Positions 36,068 through 46,956 of a stretch of 64,000 bases of DNA are shown piece by piece. Both the position numbers and the translations under genes were made by a program. The first letter of the stretch is position 1; every line of letters begins with the position of its first letter. The stretch is from Linnemannia elongata. Lineage: Eukaryota; Mortierellomycota; Mortierellomycetes; Mortierellales; Mortierellaceae. Location of the stretch: the NCBI GenBank assembly GCA_036320915.1, contig JAXBDG010000010.1, positions 1,116,001-1,180,000 on the forward strand, in the 5' to 3' direction. The notes under the pieces were generated by a model. That model saw only the letters and a program-made list of their open reading frames with translations. It was not told the DNA's origin and searched no databases.

Positions 36068-36990
36068 CTAGTAAACAAAGGGAATAAAGCGCCAGCGCTT
36101 GCTCGCATAAACATCCCACTCCCGCCCAAAATGGTTCTTCAACATCGCTTCTTCATTCCTCACACGGTATGCAATGCCATAAACCATCATCAACCCATAC
36201 GTCAACATCATCCAGTACTCGGTCTCGACACCTAGTACAGTCGTGGGGACTGCGACCTTGGTTTGCAGGACTGCAGATGCGGCGCGGGAGGCGAGGAGGG
36301 TGAAGACGTTCCAGAGCCCTTGGTGGAATAGGAGGAATCTGAAGCAGATGCCGTTGAGGATCGCGCCAGTGTAAGATGGGTGGCGGAGGTAGGTGTAGGG
36401 CCCAGATTGGACTAGCTTGTGACCTGTACGGATCGTCAGTTGATACTAAGTAGAGTAGTTGTGTAAAGAGAAGAGAGGGCAAAGAGGAAACTTGACGGTT
36501 AGAAACGATGGTTGTAAAAAAGGTTGAATAAAAAACCTTGGAGCATGAAGAGGAACAAACCCGAAAAGACTGAATTTCTTACTGTAAAGAATCGATCAAG
36601 GGTGATGAACGACCACTTTCTCAACGCATAACCCAACAAACACAACACAGTCGCAATCATCTGCCAAGTCTTCAAAACCGCCATCTCCTGAAAGATGACC
36701 TGATCGTGCAACGGAAGCGAGCTTGATCCCTTCAGAATCCCACTCGCCGCACCACTGCCGCCGCCACTAGTGCCGTTGTTGGTCATGAGAACCAAGTAAA
36801 GGGCAGTCTCGAGGACAGCAATGGAGATGAAAACGAATGGGAATTTGTTTGCATACTCCGTGAGGAATCTGACTTCAGAGACGACTCTTTGTTCCTTCTT
36901 GGGATCAACGGTCTTGGAGGAGGGTGGTGGGTTGAAGCAGAGCGAACTACTGACCAGCGCAGCCACGAGACAAACAGCCTTTGCGAGCAT
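36068..36990 (-). CDS. Isoprenylcysteine methyltransferase-family membrane protein
   Basis: Two exons (36990-36583, 36445-36068) joined in phase 0 over a 137-bp intron give 261 residues. The C-terminal half has the ICMT/PEMT pattern: SGHKLVQSGPYTYLRHPSY-type sequence (here RTGHKLVQSGPY, then LRHPSYTG) for cofactor binding, YRVRNEEAMLKNHFG, and the closing WDVYASKRWRFIPFVY. Hydrophobic segments near 1-20, 50-70, 105-125 and in the C-terminal half fit a multi-pass ER protein. True ICMT (Ste14) methylates the C-terminal prenylated cysteine of CAAX proteins. This protein is in that family, but other lipid or amine methyltransferases share the signature, so the substrate is open. The acceptor CTTAG at 36446 is chosen because it restores the YQLTIRTGHKL block. 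Confidence 0.8.
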
Positions 36991-38056
36991 TATGGGAGGG
37001 GTGGGGGGTATATGGTGTTTTAATTGTATGAGAGGCTCTTGTCCATTTATTTTTTGTGTGGAGAGAGTGCGTGAAAAGTCAAGGTTATGGAATCGGAGAG
37101 CAAAGGATAAAGGGAAGAGAGTTGAAGGTGTTGAAGGGAGCACTGACCAGAGCCCTTTTATTCGTGGTTCTGGAAGAACGATCTGCCATCCCAACCAAGA
37201 CAAGCATTTCACGCTCTGAAAAAAAAAATCGGCGCATGACAGCCAAAAAGAAGGAAGGATAGAGAGACATACGAGAGAGAGAGAAGGGTGACGCGTGATT
37301 CTCAATTCCTTAACTCTCCCCTCACTTCTCCTTCTCCTTGTCGTCTCCTCCTCTGGCATTCCCACTATATTTCTATATCCATCCTTTTCGCTTTGGTTCC
37401 ATTCCCTTTTTCGTGATCCCTCTGACCCCACTTTCCCTTTTCAATGTTAAGGAGAAGTCAGCTTAATTGCTAAAGGAGTAAAAGCACGGATGAGCGGAAG
37501 GATTAGAAGCGGAAGAACGATTTATCCCATACCACCTAGCCATCACTCCCTCCTCACACTCTCACACTTGATCCATCGTGCATTCAGATCACATATTTGG
37601 ACCCATTGCTCATGCTCAATTCATGCACTTCAACACTCTCACAAACATACGCCCAACGAACAGTGGTCAAGGTAAAATCTTACGCGATAAAATTCGTTGT
37701 GCCACAAACGCAAAACAGTGAAGAAAAGCTAACGAGAAGAAGAAGAGGAAGGAGGGATGAACAGCGGATGACATAGTTGTTTAATGTCGCATTTTTTACT
37801 CACGGTCCGCAAGGCTACATGTTTATCCGCCTTTTAGGCGATTTGAACCTTTTACCTTTTTTTTTTTTTTACTTGCAAGAATGAAAGTGAATTATGATTT
37901 TTCCTTGGACTACAACTTCAACGACTACTCTTGCTGTCATTCATGATAACAAAACGCCCCTCTCTCCTTCGTGCCATTTTCCCTCAGGTCATGGCTAATC
38001 ATGGCTAGTTTTCATATTTTTAGTTTTATTTTTATTTTTCAGGCGACGAGTGTGTC
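36991..38056. other. Intergenic, no gene seen
   Basis: The promoter side of the methyltransferase gene (minus) and the 3' flank of the PPR gene. On the minus strand it has a CT-rich leader. A T run lies at about 37858-37871. No convincing coding potential. Confidence 0.5.
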
Positions 38057-41000
38057 TCATTGTAGGCCAAAGTGGGCCATGGACACCTTCAAGATCCTCG
38101 TCCACTGCTGAACAGAAGCATCATCCCACCTTGCACTCGTACTTCCACCATCCCCCCCTGCCGGCACAGAACCCTGCCCCGGAATCAATTGATGCACCTT
38201 GGCAGCATCCATCAACGACAATACCATCTCCTTCGAAGGCTCAACCCCATACGCCCGTCCCATCTTCATAAACAATCCAAATGCTGCCGCCAACTCTCCT
38301 GACCGCGCATACAACCTCACTGCCTGGGCTACCAGATCCTGGTCCAGCTCAACGCCAGATAGGATCAGATCTGTGGCCATTTCGTTCCCGAGTTCGAGGC
38401 GGCCTTCTTTGTCGAGTTGCTCCATGACGCCGCAGTAGAGCTTGCCGAGCGATGGTGCTCGGACGGAGGCGGAGGTGGATGTTGCTGAGAATGCTGAGAG
38501 TGGACGCAGTCGAGTTGTTGTTACTACCGGTGTGTTTGTTGTTGAGGAGGATGACGATGTCCTTTGTCTGCTATTGTTGTTGCTCGGTTGAAGATTCGAG
38601 CGCTGCTCCCACTGTCGAAGTAATCGGTAAACCCGGTATCCAGCTCGTCCATTATTCTGCTGAGTACTCTTCTCCAGCAGATCTCGGTACACGTTCTGAG
38701 TCACCGCAGCAGGGAAACGCGCCTCCACAGCCTCATCCAACAAAGTCAACGCCTTCTCAATCCCAAACCGATCCGCGTATTCATTGACCAACAAGTTGAA
38801 CGTCACCGGATGTCTCGCCGCACGGAAGGTAGCATCGGCCTTGATATACGACCGCTCGACCAACGTCTGTGACAGCTCCTGGAACAACCCCAATGCCAGC
38901 TCCTTGTCCTCGGCCTGGAAGGCGCCTCCCAACAGAATGTTCCATGTCTCTGCGTCCGGTCGGATCTCTTGTGTGGACATAATCTCCAGGATCCTGACCA
39001 CTGTGCTCGGTGTCGATTGTCGGATCGCTCCTTCTAGTAGGACATTAATATGCTGAATCGTCGAAGTGATCCCGGTCAAGTCCATGTTCTCAAAGACCTT
39101 GATCGCCCCCGTGAGGTTGTCGGAGCGGATATAGCACTTCATCAGATCACGGTAGATCGCCCCATCCCGCTCAACTCCCAGCCCTTTGAGTGTCGACAGC
39201 AGTCTCTGTGTCATCGCCAGCTGGCCATAACTCGAGGTGAGATGGAGTAAATGACGGTAACTTTCCTTGCTGGGTCGGACTCCATGGTTCTCTGTCAAGT
39301 CACGGAAGATCGACACCGACTCGTCCAACCAATCGTTACGAATGAGTTCCTGAAGTAACGTGTTCACAGCCTCAATCGACGGCACACGCTTGTGATGCAG
39401 AGCCATATCCAGCACCATCGTTGCCGATTGAAGGTCGCCCGACTTGGCTAGCCCCATCATCAGCTTGTCGGATGTATCGGAATAAAGCGGGAACCCTTGA
39501 TCGGACATCTCCTGAAACATGCTGAACGCTCGGGTATAGTTCTGTGTGGATGTTGCCTGTCTGACAATCTCTTGGAGACCGACCTCAGCAAACGACTTTG
39601 CGGTCGACACTGCAGTGCGCTTGTGCTTCCGGAGTACATCCTTCGAGGTGGAGGTGGTGCTGGAAGAGGAAGTGGTGGCACCAGATGCTGTATCCGAGTC
39701 GAGGACTTCCTTGTTGGCGCCCGGAGACAGAAGTGACAATGGCGTCGCTTTCACCCTATCCACCCAGTCCTTCATAAAACTCTCCGCCCGCTCAGAGGAC
39801 ATGGTAGCTCCAACGTGCTGAACCAGAAGAGCGAACCGCATCCTGTCCAGTAAATGTCCCTGCTGAAGCAACTCGATTGACAGGTCAACTGCCAAAGACG
39901 CGCCAGACTGGTCCTTCTCGCCAAGACAGATGGCCTCAATCAAGGGTGGGTACACCTCCGCCTTCCAACTATGCGTCCCAACCTGCTGTGCCTGAACGTC
40001 CGATGTCCTTGACGCCGAATCTGAGTTTGCAACTAAGATGCTGGTCTTCTGGAGCGCCTGGATGGCTCGCTGGGCCTGAGACTGCCGCCGCTTAAGGTAC
40101 TCTGCCCTGCTCTCCGCCGTGACCAGCTGTTGCTCGCCTTCTACCTCTCCCTGCCCGCCAACTCCTGCCTGAAATGACCGTCCGTCATACGGCGCTGTCA
40201 AAGAGCTGACATCCGTCCAGGAAGTCTGGTCAAACATCGACTGAAGCAGATCGGAGGCCTCAGTAGCATTGCCCAGTTGCAGATGACACCGAACGACCTG
40301 TGCACGGAACGCAATACCAGGAGGTGGAAGATGAAGACGCTCCTCGGCTGACCTGACAGCATCCCAGACGGCGATCCCTCTGAACCATTTGTGTTCCTGC
40401 ACGGCGGTCCTGAGGTAGAGGTCGTACAACTCCTTGCTCCGAGGGATGTCGAGCTCCTTCATCATTGAAATAGTGTCCTGAATTATATCCAATGCTGCTG
40501 AAGAGTTCGTGGTTGCAGAGTGCACCTTTTTGGTTCCGAGTTGAGCGCCACCCAAGGAGGACAATGAAGAATCGATCGCACTCCGCACACGCGCCTCTGT
40601 CAAAGACGTAATAGTAGCCGTGCTGCAATTCTGCGCAAGCTTCCTCTGGTCCATGATGAGCTGATGGATCTGACTCAACGTCGAATCATCCTGATGGTGC
40701 CTGAGCCAAGAAAGAAGAGCATCCCAGTCACCCGGCAAGAGTTGGTCAAGACACCTGGACGAGTTCAGGTACCAAAACAAGTGAACCAGCACAGGGAGAG
40801 GTGGTGTAATCGAGGATGGTAACTTGTGTCCCGATATCCGCACCCCCGGGTGAAGGAGTACCCGTAAGTTGTCGAGTGCTGTTGAGTATTCTGTCCGTGG
40901 AGCCAGGTCAGAAGTTGTTGCTGATGTTGTTCCTGAAGGGCGTGCTTCCTGCTTTTTGGGTGGCTGGCTATTAGGTGGTGTTTTTATCGTAGATTTAGGT

Positions 41001-41479
41001 AATGATGGTTTTGAAGGCTTCAGTGGCGCCTTTGTCGTCCGCTCCCGGCCTTGTTTCGTGTTGGATGCTTCCCGCTTCGTAGAGCCTTTTACAGTCTGTG
41101 TGCGCAGATGACGAGCGCCAGTTGTCAGAGACTGGTGGGGTATTGAAGGAAACGACGCCGGCGTATGAGGTATTGATGAAAGAAGCAGCGATCTATTGCC
41201 GAACAACCAAAAACGATAGGCTGAACTCGGGGCATCCCGGTGCTGACTGCATCTGACTGGGAGAGGAGTCGTGGTCGATACAGAGCAAAACCGGGCTAGT
41301 TGGCGAGATGTTGTTGACATAGACGCTGGAGGGATGACTTGTGGTGTCTTCCTGTGTGAACATCCTGTTCCTCGCGACAACGTTCGTACGATCGATCCAG
41401 AATGCTTCAGATTAGAAGGGCTTGAGAGAAGGGTGCCGCTGGCAAGGACGGGCCACTTGGCGGCATTTGTTTTATACAT
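38057..41479 (-). CDS. Pentatricopeptide-repeat protein, mitochondrial
   Basis: A 1140-residue single-exon protein. The first 120 or so residues are rich in Ser, Thr, Arg and hydroxylated residues with almost no acids, typical of a mitochondrial targeting sequence. PPR helices fill the C-terminal half: KLMMGLAKSGDLQSATMVLD, AVNTLLQELIRNDWLDESVS, SYRHLLHLTSSYGQLAMTQR, IYRDLMKCYIRSDNLTGAIK and TWNILLGGAFQAEDKELALG. This is the 35-residue repeat that reads single-stranded RNA. Fungal PPR proteins of this size act in mitochondrial RNA processing, stability or translation; the target RNA cannot be read here. The gene shares a 544-bp divergent promoter with ATP23, another mitochondrial protein. Confidence 0.88.
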   Translation of the reverse strand: MYKTNAAKWPVLASGTLLSSPSNLKHSGSIVRTLSRGTGCSHRKTPQVIPPASMSTTSRQLARFCSVSTTTPLPVRCSQHRDAPSSAYRFWLFGNRSLLLSSIPHTPASFPSIPHQSLTTGARHLRTQTVKGSTKREASNTKQGRERTTKAPLKPSKPSLPKSTIKTPPNSQPPKKQEARPSGTTSATTSDLAPRTEYSTALDNLRVLLHPGVRISGHKLPSSITPPLPVLVHLFWYLNSSRCLDQLLPGDWDALLSWLRHHQDDSTLSQIHQLIMDQRKLAQNCSTATITSLTEARVRSAIDSSLSSLGGAQLGTKKVHSATTNSSAALDIIQDTISMMKELDIPRSKELYDLYLRTAVQEHKWFRGIAVWDAVRSAEERLHLPPPGIAFRAQVVRCHLQLGNATEASDLLQSMFDQTSWTDVSSLTAPYDGRSFQAGVGGQGEVEGEQQLVTAESRAEYLKRRQSQAQRAIQALQKTSILVANSDSASRTSDVQAQQVGTHSWKAEVYPPLIEAICLGEKDQSGASLAVDLSIELLQQGHLLDRMRFALLVQHVGATMSSERAESFMKDWVDRVKATPLSLLSPGANKEVLDSDTASGATTSSSSTTSTSKDVLRKHKRTAVSTAKSFAEVGLQEIVRQATSTQNYTRAFSMFQEMSDQGFPLYSDTSDKLMMGLAKSGDLQSATMVLDMALHHKRVPSIEAVNTLLQELIRNDWLDESVSIFRDLTENHGVRPSKESYRHLLHLTSSYGQLAMTQRLLSTLKGLGVERDGAIYRDLMKCYIRSDNLTGAIKVFENMDLTGITSTIQHINVLLEGAIRQSTPSTVVRILEIMSTQEIRPDAETWNILLGGAFQAEDKELALGLFQELSQTLVERSYIKADATFRAARHPVTFNLLVNEYADRFGIEKALTLLDEAVEARFPAAVTQNVYRDLLEKSTQQNNGRAGYRVYRLLRQWEQRSNLQPSNNNSRQRTSSSSSTTNTPVVTTTRLRPLSAFSATSTSASVRAPSLGKLYCGVMEQLDKEGRLELGNEMATDLILSGVELDQDLVAQAVRLYARSGELAAAFGLFMKMGRAYGVEPSKEMVLSLMDAAKVHQLIPGQGSVPAGGDGGSTSARWDDASVQQWTRILKVSMAHFGLQ

Positions 41480-42023
41480 CCTGCATTACTCTTCTGGAGC
41501 GGGTGGCTATGCTTTGTCTGATCTACTATCAATGATGCATTGATCAACGGTTGATAATGTTAGTGATACCAGCGCATTATCTTTGGATCAGTTCTGGTGA
41601 TAAAGAAAAGGAGGACGGAAATTAATTCCGTACCTGAGCACCCGCGACTCGTTTTTCAAGGTTCACCGAGCTGAGGAATGGGGAAAGAAATGACAGGAAT
41701 GCGAATCGCAACAGACAGTGTGAGTGTTCCAAAAGTGAGAAATTTGGTTTATGAAGAAGGAGAAGTGTTTGTGAAGAAGACGCGTTGCAAAACGGAGCGA
41801 GGAGGAAAGTAGGAAGAAGATAAAGGTGCGCTTCGAGGCGAGGAGAAAGAGGGTGGAGGGAGCATGGTTCGCGGCAGTCACAACAACCGAGACAAACAGG
41901 CTAAGCCACTTCAACTCGGGCGTGCACGTTGGAAAATGCCCATAACGAGCGCGAAAGGGTTTCTACAGGTTTTACAAACACCCAACCACACAAGCAGACG
42001 CACATAGAACAGCACCATTCACC
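41480..42023. promoter_or_regulatory. Divergent promoter, PPR protein / ATP23
   Basis: The 544-bp region between two mitochondrial genes. A 47-codon upstream ORF starts at 41864 and ends at TAG 42005-42007, 16 bases before the ATP23 start. No TATA box is evident. Confidence 0.5.
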
Positions 42024-43004
42024 ATGGCACCAACAGCACAAACACAGGATGCACCATCACAACCTACCACTACTACCACACAATTACCAACAGAGTCATC
42101 ACCGGCAGCAGCAGCACCACAAGGAGGCGCTTCAGAAAAGGAGGCTAAGGAGCAAAAGGCGTTTGAGCGCTGGACAAAGACACTATCGCTTATCACCGGC
42201 ATTGGTCTCTCCAAGGAAGAATTCCAGGCCGAAATCGACAAGATTGATCGGAAACAGTGCGAGCTCCGCAAGGAACAACTTATCAAAACTAGTAAGGAAG
42301 TTCTCTACATATGCCCTAAGCGCAGATCTGCTCAATTGATGATCGTCATTGAAAGATACATAGACGGAACAATTGACACTCACACTCATACCTTCCTCCT
42401 TCTCAATTGAAACCAATAGGCCCCGGTGTGCGGTTCATGATGAACAACTTGGTCAAGTCAGGATGCCCTTTGACAAAGAACATGCTCGAGTGCGGACCCT
42501 GCGACAACACCAAATCAGGAGGCTTCTCAAAGGACCATGGTATCCTCCTCTGCCAGAACGGATTCTTTAGCAAAAAGCATCAGGAGCATACCATGATCCA
42601 CGAAATGATCCATATGTACGACCACTGTGTCTTCAACCTCAACTGGGATAATCTCCGCCACCACGCCTGCAGCGAGGTACTTACTATTTGGAGTCTCGTT
42701 TTGCGCCACTGCGTAATGTCACAGGCCAACCGAAGGATTGTAGGGCTAACGATTATTCTTTTGGAATGTGATGGCATAATAGGTTCGCGCAGCAGCATTG
42801 AGTGGAGACTGCAATTGGAGTCGGGAGGTGCGCCGTGGACACTACACTTTCACAAAACAACACCAGGAATGTGTCAAGCGTCGTGCAGCTATTTCGGTCG
42901 CAGGAAACCCCAAATGCCCCTCGATGGATGCGGCAGAGAAGGCTGTGAATGCCGTCTTTGAATCGTGCTATAACGACACCCGACCTTTTGACGAGTTTTA
43001 TTAG
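42024..43004 (+). CDS. ATP23: Mitochondrial inner-membrane protease Atp23
   Basis: Three exons (42024-42291, 42420-42676, 42783-43004) give 248 residues (yeast 227). The metalloprotease motif HEMIH (150-154) binds zinc. The family's conserved cysteines are present (CPLTKNMLECGPCDN, CQNGF, HHACSEVRAAALSGDCNW, CVKRRA, NPKCPSM, FESCYNDTRPFD). In yeast, Atp23 sits in the intermembrane space, cuts the Atp6 presequence and helps assemble the F0 ring of ATP synthase; it also degrades Ups1. Introns are 128 and 106 bp (phases 1 and 0). The N-terminal 45 residues are Thr/Pro/Ala-rich. It converges on the AhpD-like gene with only 86 bp between stop codons. Confidence 0.95.
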
Positions 43005-43090
43005 AGCATTCGTTACCATTGCATTTTTTTTTTCTGCATATCACCGCATTAAACTTAATCGACAAGAAAAACAATGAAGGCTATTGGCGA

Positions 43091-44173
43091 CTAGAGAGAA
43101 CTCTTGTCGTTGTTCGCTTGGGCGTGAACCCATTGAGTAATCGATTCTGCAACAGCGACAACTTGTTGGACCTGCTCCATGGGGACACCCACATTCCTGG
43201 ATCCATAGACGTGGCTCTTGAGTTGCGGTGGGACATTAAGCGGGACTAAGGAAGCGACTAGGCACAGCTCTGTCTCTGGAATCGAGATCAGGGTTGTATC
43301 GCTAAGGACCTTGCCATATGTGTCTCGAAGAATTCCCTCGACGAGATCCCTGCTGCTGTTACCAATCTTTGTCAGAATCGGCTCGGCTATTTTTTTTCAT
43401 TACAATTCGAGTTCATGTCAGCTTCTATTTTCATTCTCGGTGACTTTCGGCGCCGTTATAGGTAATGGTTTCTCCAGATAGATATGACTCGGAAGATGTT
43501 CCAGGATGAGCTTGATAGATAACAAGGACGATAAAAGAGGACTTACTATGATGTTGGTAGATAGTCTGAAATAACTCCCGTCCACGCTGTTGGTACTCTT
43601 CAGGCGTGGCGGTGTTATGAGGTCCGCGCACAGGACCAGCCGCATTGACGGCATCTGACAATTCGGGGCTCAACGCAAAGTTGACAGCACCTAGGGCATT
43701 GATCCCATAAGGTCCGCCGCACAAGACCGAGCCCTTGAACATGCCCTCTCTCAGTCTGCGGATGAACCGGACCTGGGTCTCTAGCAATTGAGTCTCCGGT
43801 GAGGGCGAGTCGGTGGGAATTGAAGGGACGGCGGGGACGATGAGAGATCCGGATTCGATATCGGTTAATGCCTGCTGGACTAGTGGCACGAGTAACTTGG
43901 GGAAGTTTGCGGCTGTGAGTGTGCATGCCTATTCCATGGTACAAAGTACAAGGTAGGAGGTAATGAGAGTGGCAGTCAGCAAAAGGCACTTTGACATGGA
44001 ATCATGTCATTGTTACAACAAACAAAACTGATCGGGTGGTTTTTTGGTATTACAATGAGAATGAGGCGGAACTCTGGAGGGGAGAGTGAGAGCGCGTCCC
44101 TCCAGGAAGAGATGAGTCCATTGGCGCTGGCGAACAAGCTGGCTGTTGGGTTTGCTGATGGTGGGGACGACAT
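43091..44173 (-). CDS. AhpD/carboxymuconolactone-decarboxylase-like protein
   Basis: Three exons (44173-44054, 43928-43547, 43386-43091) give 265 residues; introns are 125 and 160 bp. The sequence follows the fungal CMD-like/AhpD-like fold: PPEFRLILIACTLTAANFP at the start, REGMFKGSVLCGGPYGINAL in the middle, then IGNSSRDLVEGILRDTYGKV, ETELCLVASLVPLNVPPQLK and SHVYGSRNVGV. AhpD itself uses a CxxC pair to recycle peroxiredoxin; no CxxC is present here, so peroxidase activity is unlikely by that route. The related fungal proteins are mostly uncharacterised. Cytosolic or mitochondrial location is not clear. The acceptor before ACTLTAANF is chosen because it continues the first helix without a break. 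Confidence 0.75.
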
Positions 44174-45227
44174 GGTATATGCAATGGTAGTGAGAATAGG
44201 TGGGACAAGGCAGCAGGGAAGTCGGAGCAAACGAATAAAAAAAAATGATATCAAAAGAACGCGTCCGATTATGCTGCTGAAGTGACTTTCGGCTCGGGCG
44301 TCAACCTTCAATTATTCTGCTGCGCTGGGTGTCCATGAAAGCGAACTCTTTTACTCTTTCGCTGCCTAAAAATGTCAATGCAAGAGCGCACGCCGTCAAC
44401 AAACAAACGATAAAGTACCATGCTGCATGTATTCTGCAACAAACAACAAACAACGCGTGTGCGTAGTCAATGGGTACGTAAGAATGATTGGCACCATGCA
44501 CAAAAAAGCCCTATTTTTATCTCTGGCGTCGGCGTCGTTCTTGTCAACATGTCAACAACATTATGGGAAAAGAGCACAAGCAATCAACAACCTTTCGTCG
44601 CATTACCTCTCTCAAGAGAAAGAGAGAGTAAGAGAGAGATCAAGAATAGAAAACATCGCAAATGGGTTGTTTGCAGTTACTCTCTCCCAAAACTGTCTCT
44701 GTGTGTGAGGCACCTACCCCGACACACCCACATTCCCATCCAATGAGAATCTACGGCTGTAACCATCCGCCGGCTGTGGGGTGGGGAGGGCAACCTAAAC
44801 AAAGCGATGCGACTATCATGCCGTCCCTTTTTCCGCTGATCTAGTAAGACGCCGCCTGTAACATGCTCTCGCTCCCTTCTTCCTTCTTTTTTCTAGCTCA
44901 CAGTGCCACCGGGCCCCTTTTGGACCAGCGTCTAGCCTCAGCAGTAGTTTTCTCATGGCGTTACCAAAGCGAAGCAAAAACAAAAATGCACGAAGAAATA
45001 GAAGATTTTGTCAAACATCATGAGGTATCGCCCATTTAATCCAAAAATAGTTGCTACATCCATCCCACCCATATTGTTGCAGTAGTAGCAGTAGGTATTC
45101 AAAGAAAAATGTCCAACTGCTCCTTTTCTCTTCTCTTTTCATAAATACCTTTGACGAAAAGACCCTTACGCTCTTCTTCTTCACATAAACACCTTACCCC
45201 TCCTCTTCTTATATCCATTCCATAAAA
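44174..45227. other. Divergent intergenic region, AhpD-like / FAD oxidase
   Basis: Promoter side of both genes. A TATA-like CATAAATAC (45140-45148) lies 80-88 bp before the oxidase ATG. No other feature seen. Confidence 0.5.
45140..45148 (+). promoter_or_regulatory. TATA-like element of the FAD oxidase gene
   Basis: CATAAATAC, 80-88 bp upstream of the start codon. The same nonamer occurs upstream of the secreted double-barrel gene (58802-58810, minus strand). Confidence 0.4.
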
Positions 45228-46823
45228 ATGCGCTTCGATACCCTGTCGCTGAGCGCGTCTGCAGCATTGCTCTTCCTCTCCTCCTCCTCCCAGTTCACAC
45301 AAGCCTACATCCTTCCCCCTCATGCCATCCCCGCTCCTGGTCTAGTCACGCGTCAAGAGCCCATCGCTTCCGCCGTCAATTCGACCTTCATCGCATGTCT
45401 AAAGCCCTTGGGCGCCAAGGTCCTTCAACGCAAGACCGCGGGCTTTGAGAAGGAGCGCTACGCATTTGATCTCCGATACACTTACAACCCTGAGGTCGTC
45501 GTCATGGCTGCCTCTGCAGCTGATGTCCAGGTAGCCGTCAAGTGCGCCAAGGCCTCCAATGTCCCTGTCGCCCCCCGGTCTGGTGGTCATTCCTTTGAGG
45601 GCTACTCGATCGGTGGTCAGGATGGTTCTTTGGTCTTGGACCTTTCTGGTCTTAGCTCTGTCAAAGTCACAGGATCGGGTGCCACTGCAGAAGCAAAGGT
45701 CGGGTCCGGTGTACGTCTGGGACCTCTTTACCTTGCACTTTTCAACCAAGGTGGCTGGACCCTCAACGGAGGTACTTGTCCCAGTGTTGGTGTGGGCGGT
45801 CACACACTGGGTGGTGGATTTGGACTCTTGTCTCGCAAGTACGGTCTCTTGATTGATAGCCTGCTTGAGATTGAGGTCGTCAATGCCGACGGTAACTTGG
45901 TCACGGCGTCCAAGACTCAGAACCAAGATTTGTTTTATGCTCTCAGGGGCGCAGGAGGCGGATCCTACGGAGTCGTCACCTCCTTTACTTACAGACCTAT
46001 CAAGCCTGCCGCCAAAGCCACCTCGTTCACTTACAACTGGCCGCTCTCCCAAGCCTCCGCTGTCTTGAAGGCCTACGTTGAATTCCAACCGACCGCATCT
46101 AGAGATATCGGTGTCGAGATGAACGTCGCGCCGGACGGTCTGATGATGTACGGCATCTACCAGGGAACAAAGGCTGATCAGGCAACCGCCATGGCTTCCT
46201 TCCTCACAGCCGCCGGTAAACCTAAGAGCTCCGACGTCAGAGAAGGCCGCTACATTGATGGTCAGCTCCGCTTCGCCTACATCTACAACGACCCCAAGGA
46301 CATCAACGCCCTCGGCCTGACAGGTGGTTACAAGCCTGGTGACTCTCGTTACACCAAGGGCAAGTCCCTCGTCTACCCCTCTGTCCTCAAGACCTCGACC
46401 ATCAACCTCCTCAAGAAATGGGGTGCCAAGACGCCTTCAGGCGGAACTGCCAATTACATCATTGTCGATATTTGGGGCGGCGCCGTCCAGGACCACTCTG
46501 CCGACGAAACTGCCTTCATTCATCGCGACGCCCACACCGTCTTTGAATTCGTCTCCGAATGGGATGAGAACCCGGACGTCAAGCCTGGCAAGCCCGACTG
46601 CGCGGCCTGTCTCAAGTGGATGAACGACATGTACGCCGAGTTCCTGACCGACTTCAAGGCCAACTACGGTCCTGTCCGTGGATACCAAAACTACATCGAC
46701 AAGGATATTCCCAACTGGCAAGACGCCTACTATGGCTCGGCTATTACCCGCCTAAAGCAGATCAAGAAGTCTGTCGATCCTGGAAACGTCTTCCGTTTCC
46801 CTCAGAGCATTCCTCTGCCATAA
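45228..46823 (+). CDS. Secreted FAD-linked oxidase, BBE/AA7 type
   Basis: A 531-residue single-exon protein. Residues 1-26 form a signal peptide (hydrophobic, ending FTQA). A PCMH-type FAD-binding domain follows: PRSGGHSFEGYS places His121, and GGTCPSVGVGGHTLGGGFG places Cys184, the two residues that carry bicovalently bound FAD in gluco-oligosaccharide and berberine-bridge oxidases. The C-terminus has the BBE domain (YQNYIDKDIPNWQDAYYG, then VDPGNVFRFPQSIP). Such enzymes oxidise oligosaccharide reducing ends (CAZy AA7) or alkaloid-like small molecules and release hydrogen peroxide; the substrate cannot be told from sequence. Codon bias towards C-ending codons suggests strong expression. There is no intron, unlike most neighbours. 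Confidence 0.92.
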   Translation: MRFDTLSLSASAALLFLSSSSQFTQAYILPPHAIPAPGLVTRQEPIASAVNSTFIACLKPLGAKVLQRKTAGFEKERYAFDLRYTYNPEVVVMAASAADVQVAVKCAKASNVPVAPRSGGHSFEGYSIGGQDGSLVLDLSGLSSVKVTGSGATAEAKVGSGVRLGPLYLALFNQGGWTLNGGTCPSVGVGGHTLGGGFGLLSRKYGLLIDSLLEIEVVNADGNLVTASKTQNQDLFYALRGAGGGSYGVVTSFTYRPIKPAAKATSFTYNWPLSQASAVLKAYVEFQPTASRDIGVEMNVAPDGLMMYGIYQGTKADQATAMASFLTAAGKPKSSDVREGRYIDGQLRFAYIYNDPKDINALGLTGGYKPGDSRYTKGKSLVYPSVLKTSTINLLKKWGAKTPSGGTANYIIVDIWGGAVQDHSADETAFIHRDAHTVFEFVSEWDENPDVKPGKPDCAACLKWMNDMYAEFLTDFKANYGPVRGYQNYIDKDIPNWQDAYYGSAITRLKQIKKSVDPGNVFRFPQSIPLP

Positions 46824-46956
46824 ACATATCCCAGTTCATATCCCTCTCTGCATAGTATCTTGTGTAAATAAAACGTGTAATTATTGTTATTTTTATCGTG
46901 TATGAATTAGAGTTACTAGGTCCTTGCCTTGTCTAAGTCGTCTACATGCAAAAAAG

